DNA of 64,000 nt from Epiperipatus broadwayi (GCA_028023455.1 JAQFVV010000012.1:2944023-3008022); one strand, 5' to 3'. Positions 12,591-29,100 are shown, counted from the first letter of the stretch. The notes: generated by a model not told the origin, from the sequence alone. A program made the numbers and translations.

Positions 12591-15169
12591 GAAATATCTA
12601 TTATATTTTTAGATTTTATATATCACTGTCAAATGTCAAAAGACATAATCTAAAAGTATTTCAGATATTTCCACACATTAAAATATTTAAACAATTACAT
12701 CTGCTAAAAATTATTAGTATATTGTGAGAATACATTAAACAGACTACAGAAAAGTCACCACTCACACAACCATCTTAAAGACTATTACCACCAAAAATCA
12801 TCAAAAGCACATTATTAATTATATATTAATAATTTTGTGTAAAAGTGTCAGTTAAAATTATATTCTTGACAATAATGACTTATATGTATGCCAAACCCTT
12901 AAAACAAGCAAGTAAAAATCTCAAAAAACAAACGAAAGAAATCATTAATGTTATTTTTTTGTTGTTTATTAATCCAGCATAAAATTCTATAAACTTCAAA
13001 ATGATGTCAAAAATGGAAATAAAAGTGTGTATTTAAAACTCATATATCAATAAATAAAACATAAGACAATATAGAACAACTTGGTTTTTCTTTTTAAGAG
13101 AAAACATGATTTGTAGTTTTTAGTAATATTTGACCATGTGATCAACATTGCTGATATCCATAATATGTAACTTTATCTAAAGATATATACAATTTAGATA
13201 AAGTGCTACATGAATCAGAATTTCCAAAATAAAACTTCCAATAAATAAAAAGACATTATATATATATATATATTGTACCGGTAAAAATCACCATTCTTCG
13301 ATCTATCTATTTCAATATATATATCAGAATTACCAACTGCCACAAATAGTAATGTAACTTTTTATATCCCTAATAGCTGATAACAAACCTTGGTCTTGTT
13401 TACCATACAATCCTAGAATTACTCTGCACCTTATTAAAATTTGCTCTGCAACTCTCCAAATTGCTTTAAGAACCCTTCCCTTAACAACATAAAATAAGTT
13501 CTCCCCCAAATTATACAAAGTCGCATGCCCTCATACCAACTTTCATGTTGTATATTATGGTGAATTAAAGGTCGACTTGTCTACTCAGATGGCACAACAC
13601 TAGTACACACACAACAACAACATTCAAACACAAATGGATAGCAAACATTTTTTTATGAACACCAATCCACTTCTGGCCACTCCTTCAAGCCTTTATTTGC
13701 CATCATTGTATGCCTAGAGTGCAATGATGCCAAATGTAAACTGAAAGAGTCCTAGGACATAGAGATAAGAACACAATTAACAAAAACTCTTTCTTTCTGC
13801 CCTTTCTAAAAATAGCCTGCTTAAACTAATAATTTTCCAATTTAATTATGCTAATCACCCATTCACCCCCTGTCACTTGCCAAGACTATGACTAATATAA
13901 CTTAGTGGAACGTGCACTAGGCAAAGTTGCTAATTTCACAGATTTTAAGTTTTTTTCAAATATACTGAAATATAATTGTTTTGAATTATTTCTTAAATGC
14001 AAGCAGTTTTTTTTTTTTAAATCAAATAACATCAAAATTGAATGAAGTGTGTTTTGCCTGTTATTTTCTCATTGATTCAACTGGGAATAGATTTAAAAAA
14101 AATTAGCTTACAAGAAAAATCGACTAATTTTACCGAGCTTTAAGAAAATAATTTAAATATGCTTTAAACATTTCTTTTAAAGTTACATTATACATATATT
14201 ATTTCAAGCATTTATTGAAAATTTCAAAAATAGCATTATAATAAATATTTTCTAGTTGACACTTCATTTCAAGCTATTAATGCACAATTAACAAATTTAA
14301 TTTATCACTTAATTTTATTTTTAGTCATCAAAAAAAAAAGCTAATAAAATAACCAATTTTTGTTAATTAACTAAGTTAAATTTAATCATGCATAGCTGAC
14401 ACATTTGTTTGTCATGTGATATTAATGTGAGCTATGTGATAGGTTAAGTTAGTAAAATAATATACCTTTCACACTTATCAAGTATGGCTTATTAATTGCA
14501 ACTCAGTAGGCTTATGAAATTTAATTAAAAATAATTTATTTTAACCATATGGATTTTATTTTAATGGAAATAGATTTGCCTAGTAAAAATGCATTTATAT
14601 TGGCATTATTATTATTCTTAAAAAAAAAAAAAAAAAGATGTATATCTGAAAAGTCTAAAGTCAACATTTATTATAATTTAATTTCTGATTATTATTTTTT
14701 AAAAAAAAAAAAAAGATTTATTTTAAATTTACATCGTTTTTCTAAAAGTGATATGTTTTTCTTTTACTTTTTATCTATAAATATATGAGCATAAGTATTG
14801 TGTTTAAAGATATATATGTATATAATTTTATTTTAAAAATGATTTATATTTGAGTTTTTTCAATAAATATATATTTATTATAATATATATAAAGATGTAA
14901 ATATTGAAAGTATAATGGAAATTTCCCCGAATTTATGTTAGTAAAGTTCATCTTGAATGCAATTAAACAAATAGTCAGTTAATACTAGAAGTTTTAAATT
15001 AAAATAATGCCATCAAATTGTAATATTTATCTATGGCTTTCTTTTAAACCAAAAACAAAAACTATTAACATAAAACCTAAGATATTAAAAAAGGTAAACA
15101 TAAGACATTTCTACTATATTATATATATATAATATTTAATTATATGTATATTATTTATACAAAACTTAA
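12591..15169. other. Non-coding region with a locally less AT-rich patch
   Basis: Mostly AT-rich. The stretch 13,330-13,920 has visibly more G+C than its surroundings and a 62-codon minus frame (13,330-13,518) with balanced composition, but I recognise no protein in it. (TA)n near 13,257-13,273. Confidence 0.45.
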
Positions 15170-15500
15170 TGTAGGTCCTATGTGTGAGGGATCACATTGA
15201 CTTAAGCTCAACATGGTATGACAATATCCTCAGATTTTCAATGAAATGGATGGTTGAAGACTTGGACAGTGAAGGAGTTTGAAGTTTATCCATTAAAGTT
15301 TGATGATTTGCTATCTTAATAATAAACTGAGCACTGATTGTATATATGTGTAAGAGATGAGGGCTAGTTCAGCACAAAATACATATATTGGAGATCGTTT
15401 ATTTTTCCCCCATGTATGTGAACACGTGTATTGGTTGTACAAAATGAATAAGATATATGTAGGAAGATTGAAAGTGTGAGTTCAAGTCCCTTATATATAT
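15170..15500 (+). repeat. ~420-bp interspersed repeat, copy 2 (partial, diverged)
   Basis: Contains TCAACATGGTATGACAATA, CTCAGATTTTCAATGAAATG, TTAAAGTTTGATGATTTGC, GAGCACTGATTGTATATATG, AGCACAAAATACATATATTG and a terminal GAAAGTGTGAGTTCAAGTCC in the same order as copy 1. The 5' part is shortened. The terminal block again approaches a B-box consensus. Confidence 0.65.
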
Positions 15501-16923
15501 ATATATATGAAATGTTATCCAAATACATCGGTGCATAATTTATTGTAACAAAAATATATAACATTTTATTATATCTGTAGTTTGTAAAAATCTTTGTTTT
15601 ATTATATATATGAAGATTGGAAAATCACAACTTCCTAAATATTTTTCCAAAATAAACAAATATTTCCTATAGGTATGCATATTAACTGGAAAATATCATT
15701 GCACTTTATTCATTTTAAATAGTGAAAGTATAAAATAAATGTCTGTAATTAATTATTTATTTATCTAGTATCATGGTTTATTAGTAGTAGTCATAAGAGA
15801 ATTGTCTCGAAAACATGCACTGTATGAACTTATAAAGCTGGTGAATGTTTTCACTCTAAACACAAGATAGTCTTTGCAAAGATAAGAACAAATCCACTTC
15901 ATCTTTTTTTTCTAAAATCATATATATATAGTACAATCATATATATATAGTCCAATTTAAAGCATTTAAAAATAAGAGCATGAAGGTTGTAATCAATTAC
16001 TTTTAATTTCATTTATTATATATTAATAAATGATATTTGCAAAATTTTTACAATTATGATGTGTTTAGATTGAAAGTAATTAATAGCTTTATAAATTCAT
16101 ACAGTGCATGTGTTGGGTCATTCCCTTATAACTATTGTGAATTAAACATATATAATAAGTTTTACCTGAGATAATCCATAGCTTTACAATGTCCAAAAAT
16201 GTTATTATAAGAGTTCTTCATTTTTATCTTCTACCCCAAATGTTGCAAATTGTCAAGGCACCTGTAAGAATAAATGTTCTCCCTAATAAAAGATAAAAAA
16301 TTATATCATAATGTAAATATAATGAAGGAAGTGGAAATATTATTACTTACCATTATAAATACAATAAAAAAATAAAATATCATCATCATCATCATCATGG
16401 TACAGATATATGTATATTATAAAGTGGTGTATATGTATGCATCATGAAAGTTCTGCAAATGGTTATGAGAAAACTCAAAAGCCTGATAAACAAGATGCAC
16501 TATTTTGATTTTAGACTTTGGATAAACCAACCTTGTTTATAACATCATTATCATACTGAATAATCATTGTCAATACAGAAAACAATTTACAAATTTACAA
16601 TATAAAAAAATTTCTCATTTCAAAAAGCAGTCAATGATTACTAAAAAGGTTCTATGGCAAATATTTATATAAAAATGTTTATATTCTACCTCTTTCAAGA
16701 TATGTCTTCCAGACAAGCATACCTGTTCATATAATCTAATATAAATATGCAAAATATTTCATATTATTCAATATTATTATTAATAAAACATAATTCATTC
16801 CAGATCTTGTTTACCAATTGATAATAGTAATCAGTAATGAAACTGTTACAAAATTCTAATAAGGAAGGCAATCAGGCAGTCATAAACCTATAAAATATAA
16901 AATGAAGTTAGTAAAAAACCAAG
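15501..16923. other. AT-rich region without recognisable gene
   Basis: Contains a short (ATC)n run near 16,380-16,398 and short AT repeats; nothing else identified. Confidence 0.5.
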
Positions 16924-17389
16924 TTAGTAAATCCAATCATGCATACACTTTTCTTTAGTGGCATATTTATTTGTTTTCCCAATAACAGTTGATAAAAGTT
17001 TTTTATCGAATAACATAAAAAAATCTAAAATTGAATACTCACCTATTATAGAAAACTTCAAACCTGGAGTTTTAGTGAAACTCTCTATATTTACTTGTTT
17101 GTAGGTTACATTTGGATGCACATCATGGTTAAGACAGGTCTGGTCTATTGGTATCATCTGCAAGAACACTCATTGATAGGCATATTCTATTGATATCATC
17201 TGGAAGAACAGTCATAGTTTTTCTTTTTTTTTTGGCTGGTAAATGGGTTTCTTCTTCTGATGACGATGATGAAAAATATTCTTCTAGATTGCTAAAAGTA
17301 ACACTATCCTCATACTTGAAGTCAAAGGGCTTAGACAGGGCCAATTTATCATCACTAGAATAATCCGTATCGGAGGCCATATTTCCCAT
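16924..17389 (-). pseudogene. piggyBac-type transposase N-terminal relic
   Basis: The minus strand starts MGNMASDTDYSSDD at 17,389. An acidic Ser/Asp/Glu-rich head (SSSSSEEE) and a basic KKKRK patch follow, as is usual at piggyBac transposase N-termini. After a frameshift near 17,130-17,165 a second frame carries PGLKFSI...ILDFFMLFDKKLLSTVIGKTNKYA. This fits the start of the DDE_Tnp_1_7 domain (PGP..., DYF-x-LF, ..TNxYA). The frame stops at 16,924, far short of the ~550-600 residues of a complete enzyme, and the catalytic aspartates are missing. An internal near-duplication (VLPDDINR and VLADDTNR) sits just before the frameshift. No host gene context is visible. Confidence 0.65.
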
Positions 17390-17829
17390 TTATTCACTTT
17401 ACTTACTTTTGTTTCCATATAATTAAACAAAGTATGAAAAAAAAATTGATGTTATTCGCAAAAAAAAATAATAAAAACTTTAATTTTTATCATAGAGAAA
17501 AATGGCAACTACCTATGAAAAGAGAAAAAAACAATGAAGAGAATTAACATATAGACACATGCATAGTCCTTACAGTTTTTCCATAATTTCAAAAAGAAAA
17601 CTGAACTTCAATGAATGAACAATGACGAGCGTCAACAGTGCTGACAAATCTAATATCTATAATATTAAGTTAAAATGGTTACACTGTTCATTCAAAGATA
17701 AATAAGAAAAAAAATTATATTAATGATGTTATTACAATTTACAATGGCCAGTTTTAGTTTTTTTCCTTATTATAATATAGCTGAAGGTTTTTAGGAAAAT
17801 ATATAGAAATTTCCACATTTCCATTGTCT

Positions 17830-18011
17830 GTGAAAAAATATTCATATAGAGTTTAAATATAAAATGTAATAAATTTACTATATCACTTTCCCATCATATT
17901 CATGGTCAGTCTAACTGAACATGAATATGATCTGAAAGTATCACAAGTATACTTGGTGCCCTAAATATTATTAGATTTTATATTTAAACTATGTACTAGT
18001 ATTTTTTTCAC
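17830..18011. repeat. Imperfect palindrome (~85-bp arms)
   Basis: The left arm opens GTGAAAAAATATTCATATAG and the right arm closes ACTAGTATTTTTTTCAC. Inner segments (GTTTAAATATAAAATGTAAT against ATTTTATATTTAAAC, and CATCATATTCATG against CATGAATATGAT) pair in order around a centre near 17,914. No ORF; MITE- or foldback-like. Confidence 0.7.
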
Positions 18012-18239
18012 ATTAAAATTTAGAATGGCAGAGTATGGAAATGTAATATTGTACCATTATTTTTGGTATTTTTGGCATTCTAGGATGAAAAATATTGCTG
18101 AGAGAGAAGTATATTTTATAAAATATAATAAGAATATATAAAAAATATAAATTATTTTTATTTAATAAACAAGATTTATTATTTTTATAATAATTACTCT
18201 GATAATCAAAAAAAAAAAAAATGTACAAGTAGATTTTTT

Positions 18240-18965
18240 AAAACAGGCAAAACTCACTATATATATTGCCACACACAGCAAGCTAGAGTAATCAATGGAT
18301 GCCAGATGGCTTGTGCATAAAATTCTCATCTAGTACCTACTCATCCAATATAGCCAGACTAGTTTCTTGCTTATGGCCTTCGTCAAGAAGGAGCCTTGAA
18401 TATGAGAGCACTGCATCTAGATCTTAGGATCTAATGCAACCCTCCAGAAACCACCTTTTATCTCCATTTAACTACAAAACTATGAGTCTTAAACTGAAAA
18501 CACCTTAATGTTTTCAATACAAGCCCATTAGCTTATATAGTCATATGGGTCTGAACCCAGTTCAGTCCCCATACATTTTGGTGTCTTTGGTTCTTTAATA
18601 ACCATATAATTATATAAACTAATGGGCTTGGATGGAAAACATTAAGGTGTTTTCAGTTTAAAACTCATAGTTTTGTAGTTAAAGGTAGATAAAAGATGGT
18701 TGCTGAAGGGTTGCATTAGATCCTAAGATCTAGATGTAGTGCTCTCAGATCCAAAGCTCCTCACTGACTAAGGCCATAAGCCAGAAACTAGTCTGGGGAT
18801 ATTGGATGAGTAGGCACTAGATAGGGATTTTATGCACAAGTCTTCTGGCATCCATTGATTACTCTAACTTGCTGTGTGGCAAAATATATAGTGAGATTTG
18901 CCTGTTTTAACAACAGTTATACACAAGCATAAGAGGAGGTGGTCATGTAATGTTTATTGGCTTAA
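18240..18965. mobile_element. Foldback element with ~308-bp inverted arms
   Basis: 18,240-18,548 and 18,602-18,908 are inverted copies with scattered mismatches around a ~53-bp loop. Outer ends read AAAACAGGCAAAACTCAC and GTGAGATTTGCCTGTTTT. The right end continues with AACAACAGTTATACACAAGCATAAG and GGTGGTCATGT, which also follow the small element at 941-1,082, so the mobile unit probably extends to about 18,965. No coding capacity and no clear target duplication here. Classification is open: a palindromic SINE-like unit or a foldback DNA element. Confidence 0.7.
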
Positions 18966-19084
18966 AACCAATCCTGCCTAATAGGTTGGAGACAATTTGA
19001 AAGAGATATTGAATTCTATCTCTCTCAGCATTTACGTAAATAAAGCTTGATAGTCGGCATCATATATTAATATAAGTATAATAA

Positions 19085-19295
19085 AACAATCCACTAGAAT
19101 AAAACTACAAAATTTTTAAAAAATGCCTATGTAAAATTGAAGATTAATATCCTTTGCTATAGCCAGCTTCAGTGTATTCTGCCATCTTACTTATGATGGT
19201 GGAATATGCTGAAGCTGACTATAGCAAAGGATATTAATCTTCAATTTTATATAGGCATTTTTTAAAATTTTGTAGTTTTATTCTAGTGGATTGTT
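19085..19295. repeat. Near-perfect ~100-bp-arm palindrome
   Basis: The left arm 19,085-19,186 starts AACAATCCACTAGAATAAAA and the right arm 19,195-19,295 ends TTTTATTCTAGTGGATTGTT. The arms are almost fully complementary around an 8-bp centre. No ORF. Typical of a palindromic MITE; I cannot fix a target duplication in the AT-rich flanks. Confidence 0.75.
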
Positions 19296-19310
19296 ATATA
19301 TATATATATT

Positions 19311-20249
19311 AAAAACAGCCAACATTTAGACAATCATAATATCATTAATAATCAATAATCTCAAACTGCTGTCAAAGCAACTTTCTTTTAACAATAAAGA
19401 TGGAATTCCATTCTTTATTTATGGGCCAAAATATTTATATAAACATTAAAGATTGCAATTTGGCCACAGATATTGAAATTATTGATACAAAGAAAATTAA
19501 ATAAACCTCCTTAAACAGGTAAATATAACCTGTTCTGGATGCATACTAATAAATAATCAATTATAACATTACAAACTGCAATTATAATTTTCAAATTACA
19601 CTCAAAGTATTACTTAAATAATAATTGTGATAATGCTCAAACTGAATTGGGTTTGTAGATAATCATTAAAAACCAGTCAACACTCAGATCTTCCCAATAT
19701 CAATAGATCAACAATCTAAAAGTATAGGCAAGGCAAACTCATTTTAACAATAAAGGTGGAATCCCCATCTTTATTTATGTTTTTATATATTTATATAGAC
19801 ACTAAAAATTTCAGCTTAATCATAGAGATTGAAATTATTGATGCAAAGAAGATTAAATAAACCTCATTAAACAGATACATGTAACCTGTTCTGAATGTAT
19901 ACTTATAAATAGTCACTTATAACATTACAAACTGCAATTATAATGTTTAAATTGCCCCCAATGTATTATTTAAATAATAAGTATAATAATGTTCAAGACT
20001 AAATGTGTTTGTATGTAATCATTAAAAACTAGTCATTACTTAGACATCCCAATAACAATCAGCAATATTAAACTGTTGTTAATGCAAACCCCTTTTTACG
20101 ATTAATGTAGAATCCCCACCTTTAGAGTCAAGTATATTTATATAGACACAGATTGCAAGTTGACCTCAGAGATTGAAATTATTGATAGAAATTTGATTAA
20201 TAATACTAAGAAGATTAAATAAACCTCCTTAAACAGGTAAATATAACCA
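19311..20249. repeat. Tandem ~357-bp repeat, about 2.6 units
   Basis: Units start at 19,311 (AAAAACAGCC), 19,668 (AAAAACCAGT) and 20,024 (AAAAACTAGT), a spacing of 357 and 356 bp. Each carries the ordered blocks AACAATAAAG.TGGAAT, TATTTATATA.AC, GAAATTATTGAT, AAGATTAAATAAACCTC, TAACCTGTTCTG and TATAACATTACAAACTGCAA. The third unit ends within the AACAGGTAAATATAACC block at about 20,249. Units are diverged; no coding frame. Confidence 0.8.
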
Positions 20250-20370
20250 GTACAATTTAAAGTAGGATGTGATTTTACATTTTTATTTACTGTGTCAATA
20301 ATAAAATCCTAACAATAATAAATATTTTTATATATTAAATGTTTTTATTTGACTTTACACTAAAACGGAA

Positions 20371-20556
20371 TAAAATAATTGTTTCTTTTGGAATTTTTAG
20401 ATTTAACTTGAAATAAAAGCACAGGGGACCCTGATGTTAGGTATGCCAATATCAGTTTTTTATAACAAAGAGTTGACTTGATTAATTTCTGGACACCCAC
20501 CCCCATGCTTTTATTCAAGTTAAATCTAAAAACTCCAATTGTGGTTGAAGAAATAA
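20371..20556. repeat. MITE-like element with ~50-bp inverted ends
   Basis: TAAAATAATTGTTTCTT followed by GGAATTTTTAGATTTAACTT on the left is mirrored by AAGTTAAATCTAAAAACTCC and GAAATAATTATTTTA on the right. The central ~85 bp is not palindromic. Confidence 0.65.
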
Positions 20557-21056
20557 TTATTTTATTTCTCAATGTTTAAATTTAAAAAAATTATCTCCAT
20601 TATTTAAAATATTATTGTCTATTTAAAAGTTGTTTAAACATTTTTATGTCGTTATTAAAGGTATTATAATCGATAAAAAATCATAATAATTCAATTTTTC
20701 TATATAAAATGTTAATTAGTAATCCTAAATTTTCTAATTTTGATATTATTAAAACATTGGTTCAATTTAAATTTTGAAGTCTAAAAAAAACTATGCTTCT
20801 TTTACTTTCCATTTAGTATCTTCCGTTTTTTTTTTTTGCAAATTATAATGTCACCATCTGTGCAAAATGTGTGCCCAACACCTTTCTCAAAATAAAAACT
20901 AAAAACTAAATTATGCTAAGGATGAGATTTCATTCTATTGTACAAATGTTTGTTTTGTTTATCCAGCCACCTAAATTTGCTTTGTGTATCATTTATATTT
21001 GATTCAATCAGTATCCAAATGGTTTTTCCTACTCTTTATGCTCACATGTTCTTTGT
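20557..21056. other. AT-rich region without recognisable gene
   Basis: Nothing beyond homopolymer runs. Confidence 0.5.
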
Positions 21057-21415
<359 letters not shown>

Positions 21416-22603
21416 TAAAATAATAAAAGATATTAGACTCATATTATCTACTAGGTAATAGACAAGAATAAAAAATTTTATTATATTTTGTTACTGGTAT
21501 TCCAGTGGTTGACATTTTTATGGAATTTTTTATATTGTTTATAAATAGAATCAGCATTAGTGCAAACATGTTTAATAAAAAATTATTTTTTAGAAAAATT
21601 ACAAAATATTTTTATTTATTTATTACTTTGATTACTGCTGTATTAAAATTATGGAAATTTATAACTATGAAAATCTCTAGTAGTATTTTAAAGTATTATA
21701 CTGTTATTAATGTTCAAATTTACATCATACATTTAAACCAAAAAGTACAACTAATGTTTTTTTTTTTAATTTTTAGTTAGAATTTAAGCTTACAATTTAG
21801 ACTGGATAAAGGTTTATTGTTGATTTCCAAAAAAAAAAATAAGACTCTATAAAGCTCTGAAATATGACATGTCAGGTTATTTTTTATAAATTATGGTGTG
21901 CAATCTATTCAGAATTATGAAACTTGTTATCATTTACATGATAATAACTGTTACAATGAAAAATACATATATGGAGACCTTAAGATATCAACAAAGAATC
22001 AAATGCTTTACTTCTAGTTAAGAACAAATATTTTAAATATTTGCTATACATTTATATTGCAATGTCTATATGCTGCACTAACGTGGATAAAAGATGTAGT
22101 CATAATATAATAAAACACATGCTAAACTTACATTAAATATATATATGATAATAAATAATCAAATAAGGATTATATAATTCAAAAGAAGTCTATGCACTGA
22201 AAGTGAAAAATAAAGCAACAGTCCATGAACTTGATCTCCAAAATCAATTAATCTATTATTACATATAATCAAAACAATAATAAATATCATAAAACCTGTT
22301 TTAATAATAATGTCAGAAAACTTAAAATTACAAAGTTAAACTGGTAAAATGTTAAAGATTATATATGATATTTGAAACTAATATTAGGCTTATTTATTAA
22401 AGAGTCTTTTAAGTAGCATTGATGATAATAAGTATAATGGTTACACTAGTTTTTTTAATAATTTGACAAAAGGTCAAAAGTCATTTTTACATCCATTACA
22501 TAAATAACTCAAAACTTCCAATGATATTAAAATATAGTGCAAAATATCCCTATGTGCACAAATCTTAAATAATTTTTCATATTTACTTCTCTGATCGATT
22601 ACT
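21416..22603. other. AT-rich region without recognisable gene
   Basis: A 91-codon plus frame at 21,505-21,780 is AT-driven (Ile/Phe/Lys-rich) and has no recognisable motif. Confidence 0.5.
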
Positions 22604-22800
22604 TATATTTATTAAATTAAATTTATTGATCAGTTGGGTGCGTGTGAATGCAATGTGTGAAAAAGTTTTCTTATAAACATTAATTAGTTAGATATATAAA
22701 TGAAAACAAATAAAAATATCCTGCTCAACATCCTGTATCAACAGCCCTGGACATGCTCACACGCACCCAACTGATCAATAAATTTAATTTAATAAATATA
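22604..22800. mobile_element. MITE with perfect 44-bp terminal inverted repeats
   Basis: 22,604-22,647 and 22,757-22,800 are exact reverse complements. The inner part of each end is CAGTTGGGTGCGTGTGA or its complement, the least AT-rich piece of the neighbourhood. The ~109-bp centre is unrelated and non-coding. The perfect match suggests recent insertion or homogenisation. The superfamily is not determinable from the sequence alone. Confidence 0.8.
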
Positions 22801-25914
<3,114 letters not shown>

Positions 25915-26136
25915 AAAAGGGGAACTTTATTCAATCTAGAAAACAGATTACATTAATAATTTTTATATACATGTATTTACACTGATATTTCCGAGGATTG
26001 AATAAAGTTCTTACGTATATATACCGGATGAGTGATGGATTGTTTATCTTAAGTTATCATTTATTGATTCATGGATTTTTTGCTGTCCATTTTCTTGTTT
26101 TCTTTTTAAGTCTATTATTGAGGAAAGGCAGAACTA

Positions 26137-29100
26137 TTAAAGATTTGACCTTTGTTTTACAAGTGACCAAGTAGCCGTGAAAATGTCTGGGTGTGCTATT
26201 TTATTGTCGCTGGTTTTTAATTGTGCTAACTTGTTGTGAAAAGTTGATGGATGCTGCCTTGTATTGTTTCCAAAAGCAAATGTGCATCGTGTGCACCAAA
26301 ATGCATAAAGTATGAAGGTTGCTGCTCAGATTGTTGGGGTGGATGTTCTGCACAATGGACTGATAATATCTTGCAGGGAGATGTTTGGTTTTCTGTATAT
26401 ATTTGTTATTTCATGCCGAATATTGTTTAATGCTGGGCAGTTGTAAAACGATTTTGTTGAGTTTCTTCTGCTTGGTGGCATAGCATGCAAAAGGGGTCTA
26501 TTTTTGTATATAATTGTCTGTATCTTAAGAAATATGATGTTGGCAAAGCATATAGATTTAGTTTCAGGAGGAAATCAAAGAATTTGGGCTCCATGGATCA
26601 TTTTTTTTAATTTTTTAAGCAGCTGTTGGTTGTTTATTTCGAGCATCTGTGTTGAAATATCTTATGTATATCCCGGGTATACCATTGCATATATCTGCCA
26701 ATATAAATATTTTGTTGTTGTTTGCAGTGATATTTGAGTATGTGTGATTCTGAACTGGTTTATAACTGATGATAGATAGCAACGTGAAGGTGGAGGTTTG
26801 TCTGTGGGTATTATTTGTATTAGATACTGGAGTTCTGGGAAATGTCTGAGGGTGGCTATTATAAGGTTTGTGGTCTTTTGTATTCGAAAAATATCTATGT
26901 TATGTAGCCCCAAACCATTGTGTATTGCTGGTCAACTAAACTGTTTTGCAGATATTGACACTGTCTTTCTATTCCATAGAAGATTATTGCAATATGAAGA
27001 GATTTTTGATGTAAAGGCTTTTGAGAATTGAATTATGGGAGAATAATAGATAATCTTGGTGATTACCAGATGATTGAACAATTGTACTTTAGCATATATT
27101 GAGAGGTATGCTTTTGATAGTGAGGCAGTGATCCATTCTGCTTCATCTTTTAACTTGTTCTGGATTTTTTGCCTCATTGTGTTTGTTCCCATGTAGAAAG
27201 GAAAGCCGAGGAAAGGAGATGGTTTGCCTTGGAAAATTTGCATGCATGGCTTACTGGTGTATAGAGACCAAGCAACAGTCTTGTTTTGATTAATTTTTAG
27301 ATGGTGTGTTGCTTGAAAGTCTAGCGGTATTTTCTGTAGTATTGGTATCTGTTTTCTTGATGGGAGGGAGACTGTGATGTCATCCATATATGCAATGCAG
27401 GCTATATTTGTGATGTGCCTGGTATCTGGATGCCTTTGATACTCTGTTGAATTTTGAGTATGAGTGGGTTGATGTAAAAAGTAAATAGCCATGAGCTGAG
27501 TGGTGAGCCTTGGGATATGGATTGTGTGGGAATGAATGATGAGGAATTTTTGCCATTGAGTGTGATATGTATTTCTCTGCTAAGTAGTAGGTTTGTGAGC
27601 AGGTACAGATGAGTTCATGGAATTGTGGTGTCAGCTAGCATATTGATTAATGTATTGATGTTGACCAAGTCAAAAGACGCTTCTATATCAAGTTGAACTG
27701 CAATTGGTGCATACTTCTTCCTGTCCCACACTGAGTTTATAACTGTTTTTGAATATCATTGCAGCCTGTGCAGTTGATGATTGCTTCCTTGCAAACTGGC
27801 TGTGTGAAATTAGTGGTAGAATATGTGGCTCTAGGCTGTCTTTGAGTAATTTTTCAATTATATTAATCGTAAGTGGCCCCATTGAGATTGGTCATAGGTT
27901 GGATAGTGTTGATACTTGGACTTTTTTCTTGTTGAAGGGACTATTGCTATTGGATACAAACCTTGGATGTCATGCAACTTCTGTGATAGATGAGATTTGC
28001 AAAATCACATAAATATTGGCTAATGAACTGACTGAGATGTGCAAGGACAAATTTGGGGATTCCATGTGCTCCTGGGTGACATGCATTAGGTACTGTTGCC
28101 AGTTTAGTAGCAAATTCTGTGATGTTATATGGGGTATTTGTTTCTGGTTTTCCAAAGATGTTAGGATTATATTTGACCGGGTGGTATGCTTGCAGCTTTT
28201 GTTTGAAATGCTGATAGATCAGTTTTAACATATTATTTCCTGCGTATGTGTGCCCCTGCTCCATGAGTGCCATTGGCACTCTGACAGTGGATGGGTAGCC
28301 CAAGGCCCATCGAATGTATTTTCTTGTCCATGTGTGTTGTTGGCCAAGGCAGACTTTACTCTTTTTTATTGCTAGGTAGTTTTTAAGGTGGTTACAGATG
28401 TTATTGTATGTTTGTGTAAGTCTGCGTATATGCTGTTGACTGGTGTGTGTTGGGTTTATCATTGTAATCCGTTTATGTATTTCATCAGCCAGTGCTACCA
28501 GTCTTGAGGGGGGGGGGATTTGCGTGTAATGTGATCTATATTAAATGATAAAATGTTTATGAAAGCTAAGTATCTTTGAATGGAGTTCAGTTGCATAATT
28601 TTGATTTTGTGAAGCATTATATATGTTTCTGAAAAAATAAATTCTGGGGTAGAAGTTGGAAGTAGAATTCTGATTGTTTTACCACATGTAAGTGCAGTTG
28701 TTTGAATTCCTGTCAGATTAATTAGTATGGTTTGTGCAGAGTGATCAGAGAAGGGAGATGGGTTGATGTTTAGGCTGATTTGATGGTGTAACATAGGTGA
28801 ATAAAAGCACAGATCAATTCTTGATGTATGATGTCCATTGTGAAAGGTAACTGCCTCATTTGACAAAAAACACTCTGCACTCATAAGTGGAATTGATATT
28901 TGATGCAGCCACTTTAAAATGAACTCTTGATATTTCATGTTGAAATCCCCAATTAGTATGGTTGGGTATGCTTTAGAGCCAAGTAAGGAGTTTATGTTTA
29001 ATATAATATTTGAGACAATTGTAGGGCTCGGTGGAATATACACAAATATAATGTTTAGTGTGATGATTTGACAATTGAAAGTTACTATTAGTAAATTTGC

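Noticed and set aside
17030-17045. Splice-donor-like GGTGAGT on the minus strand in the piggyBac relic
   Set aside because: The reading frame continues through it with family-like residues (ILDFF), so it is probably coding and not an intron start.
21505-21780. 91-codon plus-strand frame as a small membrane protein
   Set aside because: Ile/Phe/Lys-rich composition follows from the AT content; no motif, no convincing start context and no conservation evidence.
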